Positions 47,927 to 56,274 of a stretch of 64,000 nucleotides of DNA are shown here, piece by piece (position 1 is the stretch's first letter; each line of letters starts with the position of its first letter). The DNA comes from CAWDCV01 sp963728125 (lineage in GTDB: Bacteria > Actinomycetota > Actinomycetes > CAWDCV01): the NCBI GenBank assembly GCA_963728125.1, contig CAVSIZ010000001.1, forward strand, positions 62,001 through 126,000. Reading direction: 5' to 3'. The notes beneath the pieces were generated by a model. That model was not told the origin of the DNA. It did no database searches and worked only from the letters and a program-made list of their open reading frames with translations. Both the position numbers and the translations under genes were made by a program.

Positions 47927-49516
47927 TCAGTGGGAGAAGTGGCGGGCGCCGGTGAGATACATCGTGACGCCGACCGCCTGAGCGGCCGCAACGACCTCGG
48001 AGTCGCGGACCGACCCGCCGGGCTGGACCACCGCGCGGATGCCGGCGTCGGTCAGCACCTCGAGACCGTCCGGGAAGGGGAAGAACGCGTCGGACGCCGC
48101 GACCGCCCCCAGCGCTCGCTCCTCCCCCGCCCGCCACACCGCGAGTCGCGCGGCGTCGACCCGGTTCACCTGGCCCATGCCGATGCCGACTGTCGCCCCG
48201 CCGCGAGCGAGCAGGATCGCGTTGGACCGCGCGGCGCGGCAGGCGCGCCAGGCGAACACCAGGTCGCGCAGCGTCATCTCGTCGGCCGGCTCGCCCGCGG
48301 CCAGCTGCCAGGCGGACGGGTCGTCGCCTGGAGCGTCGAGCGCGTCGACGGTCTGCATGAGCAGGCCGCCGCTGATGCGCCGCCATTCCACGCCGCCCCG
48401 CGTGAGGGGTGCGGCGCAGCGCAGCAGCCGCAGGTCCTTGCGCGTCGTCAGGATCTCCAGCGCGAGATCCTCGAACTCCGGCGCGACGACGACCTCGGTG
48501 AAGACGTCGGCGATCTGCGCCGCCATCTCCGCTGACAGCGTGGTGTTGACGGCGATCACGCCGCCGAACGCGGAGATGGGGTCGGCGTCGTTGGCCTTCT
48601 GATGTGCCTGAGCGACGTCTTCGCCCACTGCGATGCCGCACGGGTTGGCGTGCTTGACGATCGCAACGCATGGCTCGGCGAAGTCGTACACGGCTCGCCG
48701 TGCGGCATCGGCGTCCACGTAGTTGTTGAACGACATCTCCTTGCCGTGCAGCTGCTCGGCCTGCGCGAGTCCGGGCTCGGGTACGAAGCCCGAGCCATAC
48801 AGCGCCGCCCGTTGGTGCGGGTTCTCGCCGTACCGCAGCACCTGAGCGCGATCCCACGTCGCCCCGGCCCAGGCGGGGAAGCCGCTGCCCGAGTCGGTGG
48901 CCGTCAGCACGTTGCCCACCCAGGAGGCGACCGCGATGTCGTACGTCGCGGTGTGCGCGAAGGCTTCCGCGGCCAGCGATCGGCGCTGCTCGATCGTCGT
49001 TCCGCCGGCCTCGACGGCCGCCATCACGTCGGCGTAGCGCTGCGGCGAGACGACCACCGCGACAGATGCGCAGTTCTTCGCCGCAGCACGGGCGAGCGCG
49101 GGGCCGCCGATGTCGATCTGCTCGACCACGTCGTCTGGCGAGGCACCGCTCATCACGGTGTCGACGAACGGGTACAGGTTGACCACGACGAGGTCGAACG
49201 GCTCGATGCCGAGGCGCGCGAGCTCGTCGCGATGCGACTCGCGCTTTGAGTCGGCGAGGATGCCCGCGTGCACGGCGGGGTGCAGGGTCTTCACCCGCCC
49301 GTCGAGCGCCTCGGGGAAGCCGGTGAGCTCACTGACCTCGGTCACGGGCAGCCCGGCGTCGGCGAGCGCCGCCGCTGTGGAGCCGGTGGAGACCAGGGTG
49401 ACACCAGCGTCGGCCAGGGCCCGGCCGAGGTCGACCAGCCCGGTCTTGTCGGAGACGCTGAGTAATGCTCGATGAATTGCTCTGCGGGTCGTGAGGGTGT
49501 CGCGGATGTCGCTCAC
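47927..49516 (-). CDS. purH: Bifunctional AICAR formyltransferase/IMP cyclohydrolase
   Basis: 529 residues. N-terminal IMP cyclohydrolase domain (RALLSVSDKTGLVDLGRAL, GRVKTLHPAVHAGIL, NLYPFVDTV, QIDIGGPALARAAAKN) and C-terminal transformylase with RYGENPHQRAALY, AIVKHANPCGIAVG (the KH pair), DPISAFGGVIAVN and DAFFPFPDG. It performs the last two steps of IMP synthesis. GTG 49516 overlaps the purN stop (GTGA); open frame to 50203 runs through purN and is rejected. Confidence 0.97.
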   Translation of the reverse strand: MSDIRDTLTTRRAIHRALLSVSDKTGLVDLGRALADAGVTLVSTGSTAAALADAGLPVTEVSELTGFPEALDGRVKTLHPAVHAGILADSKRESHRDELARLGIEPFDLVVVNLYPFVDTVMSGASPDDVVEQIDIGGPALARAAAKNCASVAVVVSPQRYADVMAAVEAGGTTIEQRRSLAAEAFAHTATYDIAVASWVGNVLTATDSGSGFPAWAGATWDRAQVLRYGENPHQRAALYGSGFVPEPGLAQAEQLHGKEMSFNNYVDADAARRAVYDFAEPCVAIVKHANPCGIAVGEDVAQAHQKANDADPISAFGGVIAVNTTLSAEMAAQIADVFTEVVVAPEFEDLALEILTTRKDLRLLRCAAPLTRGGVEWRRISGGLLMQTVDALDAPGDDPSAWQLAAGEPADEMTLRDLVFAWRACRAARSNAILLARGGATVGIGMGQVNRVDAARLAVWRAGEERALGAVAASDAFFPFPDGLEVLTDAGIRAVVQPGGSVRDSEVVAAAQAVGVTMYLTGARHFSH

Positions 49517-50124
49517 GGAATGCGAACCTTCCTGTTCTCGATGGTCCAGCCGGTACGAACCAGCTTGCCCACGGTGTCGATGAGCAGCACCCGCTCGACG
49601 ACCTTGATGCGTTCGTGCAGCGTCTCGACGGTGTCGTCGTCGCGGACGGCGACGGCCTCCTGAGCGATCACCGGTCCGGTGTCCACGCCACCGTCCACCA
49701 GATGGATGGTGCACCCCGTCACCCGCACGCCGTACGCCAGGGCATCGCGCACGGCGTGCGTCCCGGGAAAGGAGGGCAGCAGCGCGGGGTGGCTGTTGAC
49801 GATGTGGTGCGCGGCCAGAAAACGTGGGCCGAGGATCTTCATGAACCCGGCGGACACCACCAGGTCGGGTCGATAACGCGCGACCGCCTCGGTCAGGGCA
49901 ACGTCCCAGGAGTCGCGGTCGGGGAAGTCCTCGACGCGAATGACCAAGGTTGGTACGCCGGCGCGGTCGGCGCGGCGCAGTCCTTCGATTCCCTCCCGAT
50001 CCGCGGCGACAGCGACTACCTGAGCGCCGTACGCAGGATCCTGGCCGGCGTCGAGCAGGGCCTGCAGCAGCGTGCCGGTGCCACTGACCAGGACCACGAG
50101 GCGGCGCGGCGACACTTCGGGCAC
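49513..50124 (-). CDS. purN: Phosphoribosylglycinamide formyltransferase
   Basis: 203 residues. VVLVSGTGTLLQALLDA (glycinamide ribotide site), AGFMKILGPRFLAAHHIVNSHPALLPSFPGTHAVRDAL with catalytic Asn and His, and HLVDGGVDTGPVIAQEAV with catalytic Asp. Transfers formyl from 10-formyl-THF to GAR in purine synthesis. GTG 50124 starts the purN-purH pair; the divergent membrane protein gene begins 32 nt away. Confidence 0.96.
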   Translation of the reverse strand: MPEVSPRRLVVLVSGTGTLLQALLDAGQDPAYGAQVVAVAADREGIEGLRRADRAGVPTLVIRVEDFPDRDSWDVALTEAVARYRPDLVVSAGFMKILGPRFLAAHHIVNSHPALLPSFPGTHAVRDALAYGVRVTGCTIHLVDGGVDTGPVIAQEAVAVRDDDTVETLHERIKVVERVLLIDTVGKLVRTGWTIENRKVRIP

Positions 50125-50156
50125 GCGGCAGACCTCGTGGTGAAGGGCAAGGGAAG

Positions 50157-50795
50157 ATGGTGACGGTGGACGACGTCGAGGGGACGATAGCGGAGCGGCC
50201 CAAGCAGCCGCTCGAGGCGGAGGTGGCGGTGACCAGTCCCGAGGAACGGGACCCGTACGCCGCGCCTTCCGACGACGCCCCGACCGCCCCGCCCCCGTCC
50301 GATCGTCCGTCCGATCGTCCGTCCGAAAGGCCGGAAGATCCGCCGCGGTTTCCCCCTGGATACGGCTCGGCTCCTCCGCATCTCGTGCCCTACGGCCAGC
50401 CGGCGGGCGACGAACCGCGACCGGGCGGCCCTCCGTCCGCGGCGGGGCCGATCGAGCCGGGCGGACGGCGCGCCTTCCTGCTCGCGGTCGCGGGCGCGGT
50501 GATGTCAGTGGTGTTCTTCCCGATCGGGATCGTGCTCGACATTGCGGCCATCGTGCTGGCCTTCCGGGCTCGCAAGCGTGCGGCGAAAGCCGGCGGGACC
50601 GCGCCGCTGTCGGCTCCCGCCGTCTTCATTGGCGGGATCGGGCTGGCGTTCGCTTCTGGGCTGCTCGCGTTCATCGCGCTCTTCTTCGACGAGTTCCGCG
50701 CCTACCAGTCATGCATGGGCGGCGCGAACACTGAGGTGGCGCGGCAGGAGTGCAACGACGAGTTCCGCATCGACATCGAGAACCGTCTCGGCTGA
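50157..50795 (+). CDS. Pro-rich membrane protein of unknown function
   Basis: 212 residues. The first 100 are acidic and Pro-rich (SDDAPTAPPPSDRPSDRPSERPED has a short SDRP repeat), then two membrane helices (FLLAVAGAVMSVVFFPIGIVLDIAAIVLAF and SAPAVFIGGIGLAFASGLLAFIALFF) connected by RARKRAAKAGG, like DUF4190-type proteins, and a small C-terminal domain with two cysteines (SCMGGANTEVARQECNDEF). Start ATG 50157 behind AGGGAAG. It is convergent with perM. A similar gene lies in this spot in mycobacteria (next to perM). Confidence 0.75.
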   Translation: MVTVDDVEGTIAERPKQPLEAEVAVTSPEERDPYAAPSDDAPTAPPPSDRPSDRPSERPEDPPRFPPGYGSAPPHLVPYGQPAGDEPRPGGPPSAAGPIEPGGRRAFLLAVAGAVMSVVFFPIGIVLDIAAIVLAFRARKRAAKAGGTAPLSAPAVFIGGIGLAFASGLLAFIALFFDEFRAYQSCMGGANTEVARQECNDEFRIDIENRLG

Positions 50796-50803
50796 TCCGG
50801 CTG

Positions 50804-51970
50804 CTAGCTGCCCCGGCGCGCCCCCAGCCAGGCCGTCGGTGCGGCAACAAGGGCGAGCTCGAGCGTGGCGGCGACGGCGACCTGCCACGGCGACGGGCCG
50901 ATCACGGCTAGCCGCCCGCCGCCGAGCGGGCCACCGGATAGGACAGCCAGGACGCCCAGCGTGAGACCGGCGACACCCGACGCGGCAAACGCCCACGGCA
51001 CAGCCGTCCAGCCGAGCGTCGGTAACCGCCGGGCAAGCACCCGGCCCACGACGATTCCCGCGGCTGCCGGCACGAGGAACACGAGCAGGACGAGCAGCGG
51101 CTGCTCGCCCGGCCGCGGCAGCGCACCGAGGAGGGCGAGGGCGGGCAGCGGGCCGACCTCGACGCCGAGCGGGGTGACCGACGTCCCCGCGCCGAAGGCG
51201 AATCCCGGGCCGAGGGCGTACGCCACCGCCCAGATCACGACGTTCGGCAGGTAGACCGCGCTCAGCACGAGCAGCAGCACCGAGCCGACCAGGCCCGCAT
51301 CCAGTGCGCTCAATACGTCACCGATCGCAGCGCGGCGTACCACCACGGCGGTGATCACCAGCAGGGCGCCTGCACCCATCAGGGTGAAGGCACCGGCTGC
51401 TCCCGCGGCGATCGACGCTCGCGCGGCCGCGGGTACGCGCCGCCACAGCCACACGTCGCGCGATCCGGCGCGCCACATGCCGACCGACCCGGCTGCTGCC
51501 GAGAGGCAGGTTGCTACGGCCGCGGTTACTGCGGGAACGACGCGTACCTCCTCGCTGGAGGCCAGCACGGCGACGGCGGTGGCGAGTGCGGCATAGGTGA
51601 GCGACATGGCCGCGGTGCGCAACGCGACCTGCGTGGCGCGCGCAGGAGACGCTCGTCTACTCATCCACTGGCCCGCCGAGTAGGCGGCGGCGACGGGGAC
51701 GGCCAACAATCCGAGCGGCAACCAGGCGAGCACCCCCGTCGGCACGATCACCGGTACGTGATGGGCAGCGATCCAGCCGAGGCCGGACAACCGCAGCGCG
51801 TCCAGGAGCGAGGCAGCGCCTGCTTCGTTGCCGGGAACCGCCCATCCCACGAGAACCAGCGCGGCAACCACGGCGAGACCGGCGACTGCTGCCCCGATCC
51901 CGGCGACGACCGCCCGCAGCACACCTGCGACCTGAGAGGCCGCGCGCGGTTCGTCCAGCAGGGTCGCCAC
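50804..51970 (-). CDS. perM: DUF6350 multi-pass membrane protein (PerM-like)
   Basis: 388 residues with about ten membrane helices and short loops; family landmarks are WLPLGLLAVPVAAAYSAG and YLPNVVIWAVAYALGPGFAFGAGTSVTPLGVEVGPLPALALLGALP, which define DUF6350. The mycobacterial homologue PerM stabilises division proteins under stress and affects beta-lactam sensitivity, known from that organism only. The neighbourhood sucCD-perM-purNH is the same as in mycobacteria, which supports orthology. Start GTG 51970. Confidence 0.88.
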   Translation of the reverse strand: MATLLDEPRAASQVAGVLRAVVAGIGAAVAGLAVVAALVLVGWAVPGNEAGAASLLDALRLSGLGWIAAHHVPVIVPTGVLAWLPLGLLAVPVAAAYSAGQWMSRRASPARATQVALRTAAMSLTYAALATAVAVLASSEEVRVVPAVTAAVATCLSAAAGSVGMWRAGSRDVWLWRRVPAAARASIAAGAAGAFTLMGAGALLVITAVVVRRAAIGDVLSALDAGLVGSVLLLVLSAVYLPNVVIWAVAYALGPGFAFGAGTSVTPLGVEVGPLPALALLGALPRPGEQPLLVLLVFLVPAAAGIVVGRVLARRLPTLGWTAVPWAFAASGVAGLTLGVLAVLSGGPLGGGRLAVIGPSPWQVAVAATLELALVAAPTAWLGARRGS

Positions 51971-52083
51971 GACCGTCCATGCTGACGGCCAGCCGGCCGC
52001 GGACGGCGGAAGCCGGCCCCGCTCGGGGTGTCGCGGGGCACGTCCGGGGCGTGGCTAGGGTGCCGGTGGACGAGAGGACATGC

Positions 52084-52599
52084 ATGCAGACGCGCGTCGT
52101 TGTGGTCGCCCTGGTCGCGGCGGCCGTCCTCGGCATCTTCGTGGGTGGCGTCGTCGCACTGGTCGCTGGCGGTGGCGATGGCGACGCTCAGGCTGAGGGA
52201 GCAACACCTGCCGCCACCGGGTCGGTGACAGCCGACCCGGCCCCACCGCAACCGACGGCCACTCCAGCCGAGGACCGGCCCAGCCCGGACGTCGGGTATG
52301 TCCTCGACGTCAACGACCAGGATGGGGAAGTCGTCCTCGTGTTCGACCGCGTGACGGTGCTCGAGGGCGAGGAGGCAGAGGAGCGGGCCGCCGAGCGAGG
52401 CGAGAGCGTCCAGCCCGGTGGCTGGTATCTCAACAACGACAACGATCGGACCCGCGACCTGATCGTCACCGATGCCGCAAAGCCGGCAGCCCAGGCAGTA
52501 CGCGACGAACTGGACGGCGACCGGGAAACGGTGGCCGTCGTCGTGACGTACAACGACGAGGGCAACGTGACCAGCCTGAGCGAGCTGACCCTCGTCTAG
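52084..52599 (+). CDS. Membrane-anchored exported protein of unknown function
   Basis: 171 residues. One N-terminal membrane helix (VVVVALVAAAVLGIFVGGVVALVAG) is followed by a Pro/Ala/Thr linker and an acidic outer domain: VGYVLDVNDQDGEVVLVFDRVTVLEGEEAEERAAERG, GGWYLNNDNDRTRDLIV and VAVVVTYNDEGNVTSLSELTLV. No known domain, although the pattern (calcium-like DxNDxxG) may be structural. ATG 52084 has GAGAGG 7 nt upstream. Divergent from perM, convergent on sucD. Confidence 0.7.
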   Translation: MQTRVVVVALVAAAVLGIFVGGVVALVAGGGDGDAQAEGATPAATGSVTADPAPPQPTATPAEDRPSPDVGYVLDVNDQDGEVVLVFDRVTVLEGEEAEERAAERGESVQPGGWYLNNDNDRTRDLIVTDAAKPAAQAVRDELDGDRETVAVVVTYNDEGNVTSLSELTLV

Positions 52600-52610
52600 C
52601 AGGACTCCGG

Positions 52611-53507
52611 TTAGTCGGCCGTCATGATGTCGTGCATCAGCCGCGCGGTCTCCGACGGCGTCCGGCCGACCTTGACGCCGACGGCTTCGAGCGCGTCCTT
52701 CTTCGCCTGCGCCGTGCCGGCCGAGCCGGAGATGATTGCGCCGGCGTGGCCCATGGTCTTGCCTTCCGGCGCGGTGAACCCGGCGACGTAGCCGACGACC
52801 GGCTTGGTGACGTTGTCGGCAATGAACGCGGCTGCGCGCTCCTCGGCATCGCCACCGATCTCGCCGATCATGACGACGGCGTCGGTCTCGGGATCGTCCT
52901 GGAACGCAGCCAAACAGTCGATGTGAGTCGTGCCGATGATCGGGTCGCCGCCGATGCCCACGCAGGTGGAAAAGCCAACGTCGCGCAGCTCGTACATCAT
53001 CTGATAGGTCAGCGTGCCGCTCTTGGACACCAAGCCGATGCGTCCAGGGCGAGTGATGTCAGCCGGGATGATGCCGGCGTTGGACCGTCCCGGGCTGATG
53101 ATGCCGGGGCAGTTCGGTCCGACGATGCGCGTGCCGCCGGAGTTGACGGCGTACTGGTAGAACCACGCGGTGTCGTGAACCGGGATGCCCTCGGTGATGA
53201 TGACGCACAGCGGGACGCCTGCGTCGACAGCTTCCACGACTGCTGCCTTGGCGAAGCGCGGCGGGACGAACACGACGGAGACGTCGGCGCCGGTTTCCTT
53301 CACTGCTTCTGCAACACTGCCGAAAACGGGAATGCTGGTGTCGCTGCCAGCATCGACCGTCTGGCCGCCCTTGCCCGGCGTCACGCCGGCCACGATCGAC
53401 GTGCCCGCGGCGACCATGCGACGGGTGTGCTTCGTACCCTCCGAGCCCGTGATTCCCTGCACCAGGACACGAGACTGCTCGGTCAGGAAGATCGCCATGT
53501 TGCTCAC
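52611..53507 (-). CDS. sucD: Succinyl-CoA synthetase alpha subunit
   Basis: 298 residues. VLVQGITGSEGTKHTRRMVAAGTSIVAGVTPGKGG (CoA site), GIPVHDTAWFYQYA, GPNCPGIISPG, and the phosphohistidine segment PEGKTMGHAGAIISG. Forms the alpha-beta enzyme with SucC that makes ATP or GTP from succinyl-CoA, the product of the methylmalonyl-CoA mutase encoded nearby. GTG 53507 overlaps the sucC stop; ATG 53498 (MAIFLTEQSRVLVQG) is an alternative. Confidence 0.97.
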   Translation of the reverse strand: MSNMAIFLTEQSRVLVQGITGSEGTKHTRRMVAAGTSIVAGVTPGKGGQTVDAGSDTSIPVFGSVAEAVKETGADVSVVFVPPRFAKAAVVEAVDAGVPLCVIITEGIPVHDTAWFYQYAVNSGGTRIVGPNCPGIISPGRSNAGIIPADITRPGRIGLVSKSGTLTYQMMYELRDVGFSTCVGIGGDPIIGTTHIDCLAAFQDDPETDAVVMIGEIGGDAEERAAAFIADNVTKPVVGYVAGFTAPEGKTMGHAGAIISGSAGTAQAKKDALEAVGVKVGRTPSETARLMHDIMTAD

Positions 53508-54694
53508 GCCCCCCGGGTGCTTGCTGCCGCGAGCTCGGCGGCACGGCGGGCCGCGCCGTCCATGGTGTCGACCTGCTCGACGAGCGGATGATTCGCCTCG
53601 GTCAAGATGCGGCGCCCTTCCTCGGCGTTGTTGCCGTCGAGGCGCACCACCAGCGGCCGGGTCACCTCTTCCCCACGACTGCTCAGGAGCTCCAACGCCT
53701 GCACGATGCCATTGGCAACCTCGTCGCAGGCGGTGATTCCGCCGAAGACGTTGACGAACACCGACCGTACGGCGGGATCGGACAGGATGATCTCGAGGCC
53801 GTTGGCCATCACCGCGGCTGACGCGCCGCCGCCGATGTCGAGGAAGTTCGCCGGCTCCACCCCGCCGAACTCTTCTCCTGCGTACGCGACGACATCGAGC
53901 GTCGACATGACCAGTCCTGCGCCGTTGCCGATGATGCCGACCTCACCGTCGAGCTTGACGTAGTTGAGGTCCTTGTCGCGCGCGGCCTGCTCCAGCGGGT
54001 CGACGGCACTTCGATCAGCAAACGCGGCGAACGTGTCGGCGTGCCGGAAGGCAGCGTTGTCGTCGAGCGTCACCTTGCCGTCGAGCGCCACGACGGCATC
54101 GTCCGGCGTGCGCACGAGGGGATTGACCTCGACCAGTGTCGCGTCCTCCGCGACGAAGACGTCCCACAGGTCGACGAGTACCGACGTCACGGCGTCGCGC
54201 AGCTCTTCGGGGAAGCGGCCCTCGACGACGATCTCGCGCGCCTTGTCCGGCGACACCCCGTCGATCGCGTCGACACGTACTCGGGCCAGGTCATCGGGAC
54301 GCTCGACCGCGAGCTGCTCGATCTCCATCCCGCCCTCGCGCGAGGCCATCGCAAGGAACGAGCGACTTGCGCGGTCGAGCAAGTACGAGACGTACCACTC
54401 CTCGGCGATGTCGCTCGCTTCGGTCACCAGCACGCGGTGCACGGTGTGGCCCTTGATGTCCATGCCGAGGATCGCGTCAGCGTGACGCTGCGCCTCGCCA
54501 GCATCCGCAGCGAGCTTGACGCCGCCGGCCTTGCCGCGCCCACCGGTCTTCACCTGCGCCTTGACGACGGTCGTTCCGCCGATCCGCTCGGCTCCGTCGG
54601 CGGCTTGCTGTGGCGTCTCGGCGACCTCGCCGGCCAGCACCGGCACGCCATGCGCCTGAAACAGCTCCTTCGCCTGGTACTCGAACAGATCCAC
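53504..54694 (-). CDS. sucC: Succinyl-CoA synthetase beta subunit
   Basis: 396 residues. ATP-grasp fold with DLFEYQAKELFQAHGVPV, VVKAQVKTGGRGKAGGVKLA, LVEVNPLVRTPDDAVVALDGKVTLDDNA, GLVMSTLDVVAYAGEEFGGVEPANFLDIGGGAS and the nucleotide-specificity loop region. Full length. GTG 54694 has AGGACGG upstream. The 118 nt separating it from the mutase small-subunit gene contain a dispersed repeat. Confidence 0.97.
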   Translation of the reverse strand: MDLFEYQAKELFQAHGVPVLAGEVAETPQQAADGAERIGGTTVVKAQVKTGGRGKAGGVKLAADAGEAQRHADAILGMDIKGHTVHRVLVTEASDIAEEWYVSYLLDRASRSFLAMASREGGMEIEQLAVERPDDLARVRVDAIDGVSPDKAREIVVEGRFPEELRDAVTSVLVDLWDVFVAEDATLVEVNPLVRTPDDAVVALDGKVTLDDNAAFRHADTFAAFADRSAVDPLEQAARDKDLNYVKLDGEVGIIGNGAGLVMSTLDVVAYAGEEFGGVEPANFLDIGGGASAAVMANGLEIILSDPAVRSVFVNVFGGITACDEVANGIVQALELLSSRGEEVTRPLVVRLDGNNAEEGRRILTEANHPLVEQVDTMDGAARRAAELAAASTRGA

Positions 54695-54772
54695 GACGTC
54701 CGTCCTGTCAAAGGTCTCGGGGGCGTGCGACAGCGTAACGGCGGATCAACCAATCTCGGTCGCACCGGCAGT

Positions 54773-54828
54773 GTCATTGGTCGCGCTCGCCGACTCGCTC
54801 GTTCCTCGCTCGTCAGCTCGGCTGCTCC
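54773..54828. repeat. Dispersed 56-bp repeat, copy encoding the end of the cobalamin-binding subunit
   Basis: Begins GTCATTGGTCGCGCTCGCC and ends CAGCTCGGCTGCTCC, matching 46507-46562 end to end. Its right end encodes the last residues and TGA stop of the mutase small subunit (SEQPS); the rest lies between that gene and sucC. Confidence 0.9.
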
Positions 54829-55229
54829 GAAGCACCGACATGAGCATGCAGCCAGTCCACGATCGCCTGAGTTGGGGTGCCGGGCGTGAAGATCTCGGCG
54901 ACCCCCATCTCGCGCAGTTCGGGGATGTCGGCCTCAGGGATGATGCCGCCCCCAAACACCAGGATGTCTGCCGCGTCTCGCTCGCGGAGCAGGTCGATGA
55001 CTCGCCGGAACAGCGTCATGTGCGCGCCCGAAAGCACCGAGAGCCCGACGACGTCGGCATCTTCCTGAATCGCGGTCTGCGCGATCTGCTCCGGCGTCTG
55101 ATGCAGGCCGGTGTAGACGACCTCCATGCCGGCGTCGCGCAGGGCCCGGGCGACCACCTTGGCGCCGCGGTCGTGGCCGTCGAGTCCCGGCTTCGCCACC
55201 ACGATCTTGATGCGGTGAGGAGCACCCAT
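54813..55229 (-). CDS. Methylmalonyl-CoA mutase small subunit (B12-binding)
   Basis: 138 residues, the flavodoxin-like cobalamin domain alone. HRIKIVVAKPGLDGHDRGAKVVARALRDAGMEVVYTG holds the DxHxxG motif (Asp17-His19-Gly22), His19 being the lower cobalt ligand; VVGLSVLSGAHMTLF and VFGGGIIPEADIPELREMGVAEIFTPGT complete the fold. It should pair with the standalone large subunit encoded at 36.8-38.4 kb. ATG 55229 has AGGAGG 5 nt upstream. The last residues (ASEQPS) come from a dispersed repeat. Confidence 0.93.
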   Translation of the reverse strand: MGAPHRIKIVVAKPGLDGHDRGAKVVARALRDAGMEVVYTGLHQTPEQIAQTAIQEDADVVGLSVLSGAHMTLFRRVIDLLRERDAADILVFGGGIIPEADIPELREMGVAEIFTPGTPTQAIVDWLHAHVGASEQPS

Positions 55230-55257
55230 GTCGCCTCCTGCGCGCGGTGCGCTCGTC

Positions 55258-55304
55258 GTGTGGATAACCCTGCGCGCAGCCGGCACGCGCAGGGTATTCC
55301 ACAC
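55258..55304. repeat. Intergenic palindrome (19-bp arms) between mutase subunit and lipase genes
   Basis: Arms 55258-55276 and 55286-55304 pair except for two central mismatches (both begin or end with GTGTGGA / TCCACAC) around a 9-nt loop. Genes on both sides diverge from it, so it is not a terminator; on minus it may lie in the 5' leader of the B12 subunit gene. Confidence 0.88.
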
Positions 55305-55343
55305 CCATGGCGTAAGGAGGCGGCGTCAGCGCTCCAGCCGAGT

Positions 55344-55349
55344 TACCGT
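55344..55349 (+). promoter_or_regulatory. -10 box for leaderless lipase gene
   Basis: TACCGT ends 6 nt before GTG 55356. Confidence 0.5.
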
Positions 55350-55355
55350 CCAGCC

Positions 55356-56219
55356 GTGCCCCCGGACTCGACGTCGATGCGGAGCCTGCTCGGCCGTACG
55401 AGCGAGGTGCGGATGCGGGTGCGTGGCGCCGCAGTCGAGGCAGCGTGGTGCACCGCCCACCTCGTCATCTACCCGTGGGGGCTGCGTCGGGACCGCGCAA
55501 CGCAGGAAAGCCGTACGTCGCTGCGCGGGTTGCCGCCGCTGCGCCGCGGCCTGGTCGTCGGTGACGTCGAGGCCGCGGGGACGCCGATCCTGCTGGTGCA
55601 CGGCATGGTCGACAACAGGTCCGTCTTCGCGCTGCTGCGGCGCGGCTTGCGCCGGCGCGGTTTCGGGACGGTCAGCACCGTCAACTACAGCCCCTTCACC
55701 AGCGACGTCCGCCGCGCTGCCCGCGATCTCGCCGAGCACGTAGAGGCGCTGTGCAGTGACAGCGGGTACGAACGCATCCACGTGATCGCCCACAGCATGG
55801 GCGGGCTCATCGCGCGCTACTACGTCCAGCGCCTCGACGGCGATGAGCGGGTGCACACGCTGGTGACGATGGGGACGCCGCACGGCGGCTCGGCCGTCGC
55901 CCGATGGGTACCGCACGCGCTGGCCCGCCAGCTCCGGCCGGGCAGCGACCTCCTCGCGGAGCTCGACGCGCCGGCTCCAGACTGTCGTACTCGGTTCGTC
56001 ACGTTCTGGAGTGACCAGGATCAGATGATCTTGCCGGCGCGCCATGGAAAGCTCCTCCACGCCGACCTGACCAGCAGGAACGTCTTGGTGAGCGGGGTCG
56101 GGCACATGTCGCTGCCCATCGACGGGCGGGTCGCTCACGAGATCTCCACGACGCTCGCGCAGCTCGACCCGGATGGACGGCGCGTGACAGCGTTTCCATC
56201 TCAGGCGTCGACCCAGTAG
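55356..56219 (+). CDS. Alpha/beta-hydrolase, triacylglycerol lipase-like
   Basis: 287 residues. PILLVHGMVDNRSVFALLRRGLRRRGF (oxyanion HGM), VHVIAHSMGGLIARYYVQRL-type nucleophile elbow (AHSMGG, Ser nucleophile), TLVTMGTPHGGSAVARW, SDQDQMILPARHGKL (acid) and SGVGHMSLPIDGRV (His). This is the pattern of PGAP1/lipase class 2 esterases. There is no clear signal peptide from GTG 55356; N-terminal hydrophobic stretch AAWCTAHLVIYPWGL may associate with membrane. Likely an esterase acting on lipids. Confidence 0.88.
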   Translation: MPPDSTSMRSLLGRTSEVRMRVRGAAVEAAWCTAHLVIYPWGLRRDRATQESRTSLRGLPPLRRGLVVGDVEAAGTPILLVHGMVDNRSVFALLRRGLRRRGFGTVSTVNYSPFTSDVRRAARDLAEHVEALCSDSGYERIHVIAHSMGGLIARYYVQRLDGDERVHTLVTMGTPHGGSAVARWVPHALARQLRPGSDLLAELDAPAPDCRTRFVTFWSDQDQMILPARHGKLLHADLTSRNVLVSGVGHMSLPIDGRVAHEISTTLAQLDPDGRRVTAFPSQASTQ

Positions 56220-56274
56220 TGTGCGCTCATTCCCCGACCCTTCGACCCCGCCCAGCCCCCGGAGAAGGCCACCC

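Noticed and set aside
49517..50203. N-terminal extension of PurH
   Set aside because: The frame runs through purN; GTG 49516 gives the canonical PurH N-terminus.
50280..50340. SDRP codon repeats as a DNA repeat element
   Set aside because: Only two to three short units in a disordered Pro-rich protein segment; ordinary low complexity.
55258..55304. Cobalamin riboswitch before the B12-binding subunit
   Set aside because: Only 47 bp, a plain palindrome, and no B12-box-like conserved core.
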